From: Lepisosteus oculatus
Lineage: Eukaryota > Chordata > Actinopteri > Semionotiformes > Lepisosteidae
DNA: 64,000 nucleotides
Direction: 5' to 3'
Assembly: GCF_040954835.1 (NCBI RefSeq)
Contig: NC_090709.1
Coordinates: 38,622,776 to 38,686,775, forward strand
Part shown: positions 56,335 to 64,000 of the stretch, one piece after another
Numbering within the stretch: position 1 is the first letter of the stretch
Layout: every line of letters starts with the position of its first letter
Translations under genes and position numbers: made by a program
Notes under the pieces: generated by a model
Database searches by the model: none
Told to the model about the DNA's origin: nothing
The model's input: only the letters and a program-made list of their open reading frames with translations

Positions 56335-56670
56335 GTGAGCCTGCAGGGCCTGACGTCTACTGTCTGTGTGTGTGTGTGAGGACAGACACCCCACTGCAGG
56401 GCCTGACGTCTACTGTCTGTGTGTGTGTGTGAGGACAGACACCCCACTGCAGGGCCTGACGTCTACTGTCTGTGTGTGAGGACAGACACCCCACTGCAGG
56501 GCCTGACGTCTACTGTCTGTGTGTGTGTGTGAGGACAGACACCCCACTGCAGGGCCTGACGTCTACTGTCTGTGTGTGTGTGTGAGGACAGACACCCCAC
56601 TGCAGGGCCTGACGTCTACTGTCTGTGTGTGAGGACAGACACCCCACTGCAGGGCCTGACGCCTGACCTG
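56335..56670. repeat. About 54-bp repeat in the tap2 5'-UTR intron
   Basis: Six units of GCAGGGCCTGACGTCTACTG plus a (GT)n tract and GACAGACACCCCACT. Each unit carries TGACGT, a CRE half-like motif. Confidence 0.88.
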
Positions 56671-57420
56671 TGCCCTGGTTCTGTCACACGGCGCGGCCCC
56701 CACACGCGTGGACGCCCTGCCCGGCGCGGCCTGCGCGGGGGCCCGGGAGTCTTACCCGGCTGTGCGTCCGGCCTGCTCCCGGCCCGGTCACGACCGTGTC
56801 GCGTGTTTCTTGTCCACGGACGAGGCTCTGCCCGGCAAGTGGAGAGTCCGCGAGTGGGAGTGGGGAGTGGGGTCAGTTCACCGTCTCTCTGGTCCTGGTG
56901 CTGGAACTGGAGCTGCAGAGCGCGCCGCGGGCTTCCGGGTCCGTGTGCAGAGAGAGAGTGTGTGTGTGCGTGGGGGGTGTGTCTGTGATTCTGTCTCGGT
57001 TACCACTTCCTCTCAAACCTACTTTCGGTTTCGCGGGAGGCTGTAAAGGCAACAGCGCAGCCGGTCGACCCCGCAGTCCACTGGACACGGCGTCTCCAGG
57101 AGTCTCTGTCTCTCTCTCTCTCCCCCGAACCGACACCGGAACCGGCACCCCGACCCGCACGGCCCACAGGCTCAAGCACAGCGCGCTGCGTGACGCCCAA
57201 GCCGCCGCCGAGTCCAGGAGCCAGCGAGAAGGCAGGTGAGACGACGACAACATCAACATCGACTAAAACCGCGCGTCGTGAAATAATCCGGGAGTTCTGT
57301 GGGGTTTTTCCACGCCGCGGCCCGTTCGCCGCCGCCCCTGGCCCGGCTGTCGGTTCTGGGCGGGTGAGCGCGGACGGGAAAGTGAAAGTCAGACCAGCAG
57401 GGGAGGGGGTTTCCTCACAG
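56671..57420. promoter_or_regulatory. Bidirectional tap2/tap1 promoter region with ISREs
   Basis: A CpG-rich region between divergent tap2 and tap1. ISRE-type motifs are CTTTCGGTTTCGCG (57022-57035; reverse complement carries GAAACCGAAA) and GGGAAAGTGAAAGTC (57376-57390). A plus-strand donor (GGCAGGTGAGACG near 57232) would end a tap1 5'-UTR exon, and a minus-strand donor near 56752 would end a tap2 5'-UTR exon. Confidence 0.75.
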
Positions 57421-57464
57421 CGTGCGTGAGGAGACTCGCATCGTTACTGCTGAACACGAATGTA

Positions 57465-57864
57465 CTCTCTCTCTCAGTGTTCAGTGTCCTGGAGTGTATT
57501 GTCCCCTCTCTCTCTCAGTGTTCAGTGTCCTGGAGTGGAATAACCCCTCTCTCTCAGTGTTCAGTGTCCTGGAGTGGAATAACCCCTCTCTCTCAGTGTT
57601 CAGGGTCCTGGAGTGGATTAACCCCCCTCTCTGTGTTCAGTGTCCTGGAGTGGATTAACCCCCCTCTCTCTCTCAGTGTTCAGTGTCCTGGAGTGGATTA
57701 ACCCCCCTCTCTGTGTTCAGTGTCCTGGAGTGGATTAACCCCTCTCTCTCTCTGTGTGTTCAGTGTCCTGGAGTGGATTATCCTCTCTCTCTCTCAGTGT
57801 TCAGGGTCCTGGAGTGGATTAACCCCTCTCTCTCAGTGTTCAGTGTCCTGGAGTGGATTAACCC

Positions 57865-57895
<31 letters not shown>
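57465..57895. repeat. About 45-60-bp repeat (tap1 5'-UTR intron)
   Basis: Units with GTTCAGTGTCCTGGAGTGGA and TTAACCCCTCTCTCTC, resembling family A in parts. It leads into the CAG acceptor (57898-57900) just before the tap1 ATG. Confidence 0.85.
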
Positions 57896-57896
<1 letters not shown>

Positions 57897-57904
57897 TCAG
57901 GGCC

Positions 57905-60900
57905 ATGCCGGCGCTGGTGTCTCTCTGTGTGCTGCTCGGCGCTGACCTGTGTGCGGTCCGGACTCTGCGCTGGCTCCAGCTGGGCCCCGGGCTGGGCCTG
58001 AGCCCGCTGTGGGCGGTGTGGGGGGCCGGCGCGCTGCGCGCGGCCCTGCTGGGGGCGCTGCTGGCCCTGCCCGCGCTGTCGGGGCCGCGGGGCGCGGGCG
58101 CTGGGGTGGCGGTCCTGGCCCTGCTGCCCCCCGCACACGCCACCCTGCGCCGCGCGGCGGGCGACCCCGCGCTGGACCTGCTCTGGGGCTGGCACTCCTG
58201 GGGCGGCCTGGCGCAGGGCTACGCCGCGCTGGCCGTGAGCTCGCTGCTCTGGCAGCGCTACGGGCCCTCCTCGGCCCCGGGGCCCTCCAGGGGCCCCCCC
58301 AGACCCGGCCCCTCTCTGCACAGGCTGCTGGGGTACATGCGCCCCAACGCCAAGCAGTTCGTGTGCGTGATGGTCTTCCTCATCGTCTCCTCTCTGGGTG
58401 AGTACTGGTCCGCCCCGGGTTTTACAGACTCCCAGTGCGCAGCAGTCTGATCCGCTCCAGGTGTGACAGTGCTGTCAGTCAGACTCCCAGTGCGCAGCAG
58501 TCTGATCCGCTCCAGGTGTGACAGTGCTGTCAGTCAGACTCCCAGTGTGCAGCAGTCTGATCCGCTCCAGGTGTGACAGTGCTGTCAGACTCCCAGTGCG
58601 CAGCAGTCTGATCCGCTCCAGGTGTGACAGTGCTGTCAGTCAGACTCCCAGTGCGCAGCAGTCTGATCCGCTCCAGGTGTGACAGTGCTGTCAGACTCCC
58701 AGTGTGCAGCAGTCTGATCCGCTCCAGGTGTGACAGTGCTGTCAGACTCCCAGTGCGCAGCAGTCTGATCCGCTCCAGGTGTGACAGTGCTGTCAGTCAG
58801 ACTCCCAGTGCGCAGCAGTCTGATCCGCTCCAGGTGTGACAGTGCTGTCAGTCAGACTCCCAGTGCGCAGCAGTCTGATCCGCTCCAGGTGTGACAGTGC
58901 TGTCAGTCAGACTCCCAGTGTGCAGCAGTCTGATCCGCTCCAGGTGTGACAGTGCTGTCAGACTCCCAGTGTGCAGCAGTCTGATCCGCTCCAGGTGTGA
59001 CAGTGCTGTCAGTCAGACTCCCAGTGTGCAGCAGTCTGATCCACTCCAGGTGTGACAGTGCTGTCAGACTCCCAGTGCGCAGCAGTCTGATCCGCTCCAG
59101 GTGTGACAGTGCTGTCAGTCAGACTCCCAGTGTGCAGCAGTCTGATCCGCTCCAGGTGTGACAGTGCTGTCAGACTCCCAGTGCGCAGCAGTCTGATCCG
59201 CTCCAGGTGTGACAGTGCTGTCAGTCAGACTCCCAGTGCGCAGCAGTCTGATCCGCTCCAGGTGTGACAGTGCTGTCAGACTCCCAGTGTGCAGCAGTCT
59301 GATCTGCTCCAGGTGTGACAGTGCTGTCAGACTCCCAGTGCGCAGCAGTCTGATCTGCTCCAGGTGTGACAGTGCTGTCAGTCAGACTCCCAGTGCGCAG
59401 CAGTCTGATCCGCTCCAGGTGTGACAATGCAGCAGTCTGATCCGCTCCAGGTGTGTCAGTGCAGCAGTCTGATCCGCTCCAGGTGTGACAGTGCAGCAGT
59501 CTGATCCGCTCCAGGTGTGACAGTGCTGTCAGTCAGACTCCCAGTGCGCAGCAGTCTGATCCGCTCCAGGTGTGACAGTGCTGTCAGTCAGACTCCCAGT
59601 GCGCAGCAGTCTGATCCGCTCCAGGTGTGACAGTGCAGTCAGTCAGACTCCCAGTGCGCAGCAGTCTGATCCGCTCCAGGTGTGACAGTGCTGTCAGACT
59701 CCCAGTGCGCAGCAGTCTGATCCGCTCCAGGTGTGACAGTGCTGTCAGTCAGACTCCCAGTGCGCAGCAGTCTGATCCAGTCCAGGTGTGACAGTGCTGT
59801 CAGACTCCCAGTGCGCAGCAGTCTGATCTGCTCCAGGTGTGACAGTGCAGCAGTCTGATCCGCTCCAGGTGTGACAGTGCTGTCAGACTCCCAGTGTGCA
59901 GCAGTCTGATCCGCTCCAGGTGTGACAGTGGATTGAGGAGTGTCTGGGGTGTGTGTGCTCAGGTGAGATGGCCATGCCCTACTACACTGGACGCATGACG
60001 GACTGGATCATGAACGAGGACGCCCCTGAGGCCTTCACCCACGCCATCACTGCCATGACCCTGCTGACCGCCATGAGGTGAGTGTGATCCTGACACACAC
60101 AGGCACAGGCACACACCTGACACACAGGCACACACACACGTACACACTCGCATACTCCTGACACACAGAGGGCCCAGTGTGTACGCTGTGTGTTCCAGTG
60201 GGCTGTCGCAGGACTACAGATCCCTGTCTCCCTGTCTCCCTGTCTCCCTGTCTCCCTGTGTCTCTGTGCCTCTCAGTGCGGTGTGCGAGTTCGTCTGCGA
60301 CCTGATCTACAACGTGACCATGAGCCGGATCCACACCAGAATCCAGAGCCTGGTTTTCCGCTCCGTCCTGAAGCAGGAGATTGCGTTCTTCGACAAGGAG
60401 CAAACTGGTACTCGCACTGTACTCACACCGTACTCGCACTGTGATTATACTGTACTCACATCTTACTCACACTGATCATACTGTACACACAGTGGTACTT
60501 GCACTGTACTCACGCTGTCTGATACTGTCTCACACTGATCATACTGTACACACAGTGTACTCACACTGTACTCACGCTGTCTGATACTGTCTCACACTGA
60601 TCATACTGTACACACAGTGGTACTCGCACTGTACTCACCCCCTACTCACTCTGTCTGATACTGTCTCACACTGATCATACTGTACACACAGTGGTACTCG
60701 CACTGTACTCACCCCCTACTCACTCTGTCTGATACTGTCTCACACTGATCATACTGTACACACACAGTGTACTCACACTGTACTCACCCCCTACTCACTC
60801 TGTCTGATACTGTACTCACACTGATCATACTGTACACACAGTGTACTCACGCTGTACTCACGCTGTCTGATACTGTCTCACACTGATCATACTGTACACA

Positions 60901-63221
60901 CAGTGTACTCACGCTGTACTCACGCTGTCTGATACTGTCTCACACTGATCATACTGTACACACAGTGGTACTCGCACTGTACTCACCCCCTACTCACCCT
61001 GTCTGATACTGTACTCACACTGATCATACTGTACACACACAGTGTACTCACCCCCTGATCATTCTCTCATACTGTACTCAAACCCTGCTCACTCTGTCTG
61101 ATACTGTCACACTGATCATACTGTACACACAGTGGTACTCACACTGTACTCACCCCCTACTCACTCTGTCTGATACTGTACTCACACTGATCATACTGTA
61201 CACACAGTGGTACTCACACTGTACTCACCCCCTACTCACTCTGTCTGATACTGTCTCACACTGATCATACTGTACACACAGTGTACTCACACTGTACTCA
61301 CGCTGTCTGATACTGTCTCACACTGATCATACTGTACACACAGTGTACTCACACTGTGCTCACCCCCTACTCACTCTGTCTGATACTGTACTCACACTGA
61401 TCATACTGTACACACAGTGTACTCACACTGTACTCACCCCCTACTCACTCTGATACTGTCTCACACTGATCATACTGTACACACAGTGTACTCACACTGT
61501 ACTCACCCTGTCTGATACTGTCTCACACTGATCATACTGTACACACAGTGGTACTCACACTGTACTCACCCCCTACTCACCCTGTCTGATACTGTACTCA
61601 CACTGATCATACTGTACACACAGTGTACTCACACTGTACTCACCCTCTACTCACTCTGATACTGTCTCACACTGATCATACTGTACACACAGTGTACTCA
61701 CACTGTACTCACCCCCTACTCACCCTGTCTGATACTGTACTCACACTGATCATACCGTACACACACAGTGTACTCACCCCCTGATCATTCTCTCATACTG
61801 TACTCAAACCCTGCTCACTCTGTCTGATGCTGTACACACATTGGACTCACACGAGTATGCACGCCCTCTGCCCCTGCCCCAGGTGACATCGTGTCCCGGA
61901 TCACCACCGACACCAACACCATGACGGAGTCCCTGAGCGAGAAGCTCAGCCTGCTCATGTGGTACTTCATGCGCGTTGTCTTCCTCTTCTCCTTCATGCT
62001 GGGGCTGTCCTGGCGGCTGTCCGCCTTCACCGCGCTGGGGCTGCCCGTCATCTGGGTCGTCCCCGAGATCTCCGGCAAGTTCTACCAGGTACAGCCAGAG
62101 CGGTCTGATCCGCTCCAGGTGTGACAGTGCAGCGGTCTGATCCGCTCCAGGTGTGACAGTGCAGCGGTCTGATCCGCTCCAGGTGTGACAGTGCTGTCAG
62201 TCAGACTCCCAGTGTGCAGCAGTCTGATCCGCTCCAGGTGTGACAGTGCTGTCAGTCAGACTCCCAGTGTGCAGCAGTCTGATCCGCTCCAGGTGTGACA
62301 GTGCTGTCAGTCAGACTCCCAGTGCGCAGCAGTCTGATCTGCTCCAGGTGTGACAGTGCAGCAGTCTGATCTGCTCCAGGTGTGACAGTGCAGCAGTCTG
62401 ATCCGCTCCAGGTGTGACAGTGCTGTCAGACTCCCAGTGTGCAGCAGTCTGATCCGCTCCAGGTGTGACAGTGCTGTCAGTCAGACTCCCAGTGCGCAGC
62501 AGTCTGATCCGCTCCAGGTGTGACAGTGCTGTCAGTCAGACTCCCAGTGCGCAGCAGTCTGATCCGCTCCAGGTGTGACAGTGCTGTCAGTCAGACTCCC
62601 AGTGCGCAGCAGTCTGATCCGCTCCAGGTGTGACAGTGCTGTCAGTCAGACTCCCAGTGCGCAGCAGTCTGATCCACTCCAGGTGTGACAGTGCAGTCAG
62701 TCAGACTCCCAGTGCGCAGCAGTCTGATCCGCTCCAGGTGTGACAGTGCTGTCAGTCAGACTCCCAGTGTGCAGCAGTCTGATCCGCTCCAGGTGTGACA
62801 GTGCTGTCAGACTCCCAGTGCGCAGCAGTCTGATCCGCTCCAGGTGTGACAGTGCTGTCAGACTCCCAGTGTGCAGCGGTCTGATCCGCTCCAGGTGTGA
62901 CAGTGCAGCGGTCTGATCCGCTCCAGGTGTGACAGTGCTGTCAGTCAGACTCCCAATGTCCCTCTCTGTCCTCAGTCTGTCCTGCTGTCCTCACCAGCCC
63001 CTGTCCCCCGTCTCTCTCCGCAGTCCCTGTCGGTGAGGGTGCAGGAGTCCCTGGCCAAGGCCAACCACATCGCCCTGCAGGCCTTCTCCTCCATGAAGAC
63101 CGTGCGCAGCTTCGCCAACGAGCAGGGCGAGGCCCGGCGCTACGCCCAGCGTCTGGACGACACCTATCGCCTCAACCGCATCGAGGCTGCAGCGTACGCG
63201 CTGTCCACCTGGACCAACAGC
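57905..63221 (+). CDS. tap1: Antigen peptide transporter 1 (TAP1, ABCB2), first five coding exons, partial
   Basis: Exons 57905-58397, 59963-60077, 60277-60407, 61883-62088, 63024-63221 (1143 bp, 381 codons) are in frame; the gene continues past the right edge. TAP1 pairs with TAP2 in the ER peptide pump. The start MPALVSLCVLLGAD opens a hydrophobic, Leu/Ala-rich N-terminal domain. Then come SSLGEMAMPYYTGRMTDWI, FVCDLIYNVTMSRIHTR, FFDKEQTGDIVSRITTDT, SLSEKLSLLMWYFMR and VQESLAKANHIALQAFSSM, which correspond in order to the TAP1 core transmembrane domain. Exons 2-5 have exactly the lengths of their tap2 counterparts (115, 131, 206, 198), fitting their origin by duplication. The nucleotide-binding domain is not in the window. 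Upstream, a CAG acceptor next to the ATG implies a 5'-UTR intron. Confidence 0.94.
58430..59935 (-). repeat. 49/53-bp minisatellite family B (tap1 intron 1)
   Basis: About 30 copies of AGCAGTCTGATCCGCTCCAG plus GTGTGACAGTGCTGTCAG, the reverse complement of the array at 22485-23275. Confidence 0.93.
60408..61850. repeat. About 65-bp repeat (tap1 intron 3)
   Basis: Units with CTGATCATACTGTACACACA and CTGTACTCACCCCCTACTCA. Several carry GTGGTACTCGCACTGTACTC, close to the exon 3 border (CTGGTACTCGCACTGTACTC at 60405-60424), so the donor may have been captured here too. Confidence 0.9.
62100..62960 (-). repeat. 49/53-bp minisatellite family B (tap1 intron 4)
   Basis: About 17 copies in the same orientation as the intron 1 array; it starts within 15 bp of the exon 4 donor. 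Confidence 0.93.
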
Positions 63222-63234
63222 GTGAGTGACCGGC

Positions 63235-64000
63235 TGTCTGTGTGTGTGTGTGTGTGTGTGTGTGACAGTGTCTCTCTCTCCCAGCTGTCCAGTCTGTGTC
63301 CTGTCCTGCAGTCTGTACAGGAGTGTGTGTGTGTGACAGTGTCTCTCTCTCTCTCTCTCCCAGCTGTCCAGTCTGTGTCCTGTCCTGCAGTCTGTACAGG
63401 AGTGTGTGTGTGTGACAGTGTCTCTCTCTCCCAGCTGTCCAGTCTGTGTCCTGTCCTGCAGTCTGTACAGGAGTGTGTGTGTGACAGTGTGTGTCTCTCT
63501 CTCTCTCCCAGCTGTCCAGTCTGTGTCCTGTCCTGCAGTCTGTACAGGAGTGTGTGTGTGACAGTGTGTGTCTCTCTCTCTCTCCCTGCTGTCCAGTCTG
63601 TGTCCTGTCCTGCAGTCTGTACAGGAGTGTGTGTGTGACAGTGTGTCTCTCTCTCTCTCTCTCCCAGCTGTCCAGTCTGTGTCCTGTCCTGCAGTCTGTA
63701 CAGGAGTGTGTGTGTGACAGTGTGTCTCTCTCTCTCTCTCTCCCAGCTCTCCAGTCTGTGTCCTGTCCTGCAGTCTGTACAGGAGTGTGTGTGTGACAGT
63801 GTGTGTGTCTCTCTCTCTCCCAGCTGTCCAGTCTGTGTCCTGTCCTGCAGTCTGTACAGGAGTGTGTGTGTGACAGTGTGTCTCTCTCTCTCTCTCCCAG
63901 CTGTCCAGTCTGTGTCCTGTCCTGCAGTCTGTACAGGAGTGTGTGTGTGACAGTGTGTCTCTCTCTCTCTCCCAGCTGTCCAGTCTGTGTCCTGTCCTGC
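63235..64000. repeat. About 70-bp repeat (tap1 intron 5, runs off the window)
   Basis: Ten or more units with CCAGCTGTCCAGTCTGTGTC, CTGTCCTGCAGTCTGTACAG and (GT)n/(CT)n tracts. Each has a pyrimidine tract plus CCCAG, so it may copy the acceptor of the next exon, which is not visible. Confidence 0.9.

Noticed and set aside
55665..56432. Plus-strand and alternate minus-strand frames over tap2 exon 1
   Set aside because: Shadow frames of a very GC-rich coding exon; only the frame starting [11 protein letters not shown] continues through the splice joins.

Overview
The window is part of the MHC class I / antigen-processing region of a ray-finned fish. It is eukaryotic: coding sequence is split into short exons with GT/AG borders, promoters are CpG-rich, AATAAA signals follow stop codons, and the rest is tandem repeats, LINE and SINE pieces. 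The immunoproteasome set includes psmb12 and a linked beta2i gene, which points to ray-finned fish. TAP1 sits head to head with TAP2 in the class I region, which is not the usual teleost layout as I recall it. A non-teleost lineage (gar, bowfin or sturgeon-like) is therefore my best guess, made from gene content and not from a species match.

Layout: psmb8 first exon (-, 2.4-2.6 kb; the rest lies beyond the left edge); psmb10, the beta2i/MECL-1 type (-, 4.4-12.2 kb, 8 exons, 277 aa); psmb12 (+, 12.6-15.7 kb, 6 exons, 212 aa); psmb9/LMP2 (+, 17.2-21.8 kb, 6 exons, 215 aa); a gene-poor stretch with a 4.2-kb imperfect palindrome of tRNA-like units (23.3-27.5 kb), an orphan CRE/TATA promoter (29.2 kb) and a 5S-rRNA-derived SINE (30.5-31.1 kb); an MHC class I heavy chain (-, 32.0-38.8 kb, 7 coding exons, 356 aa) with classical-type peptide-anchoring residues; TE and repeat debris (39-43.4 kb); tap2 (-, 43.4-56.3 kb, 11 coding exons, 712 aa); and tap1 (+, from 57.9 kb, first 5 coding exons, continuing past the right edge). 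Exon joins were worked out by hand; every complete gene keeps frame across all joins.

Together these genes make one pathway. The immunoproteasome subunits cut proteins, TAP1/TAP2 pumps the peptides into the ER, and the class I chain presents them. Each promoter, or the first intron next to it, carries GAAANNGAAA-type ISRE/IRF motifs, consistent with shared interferon control.

The most unusual feature is the intron content. Almost every intron is filled by its own minisatellite. In at least nine places the amplified unit includes the edge of the adjacent exon with its splice site, giving arrays of decoy splice sites (about 54 decoy donors in tap2 intron 9, nine in psmb10 intron 4, eight decoy acceptors in psmb9 intron 5, five copies of a class I cytoplasmic mini-exon). 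Three repeat families recur at distant loci, some in opposite orientation. The palindrome of about 18 tRNA-like units and the exon-edge minisatellites are the two things most worth following up.
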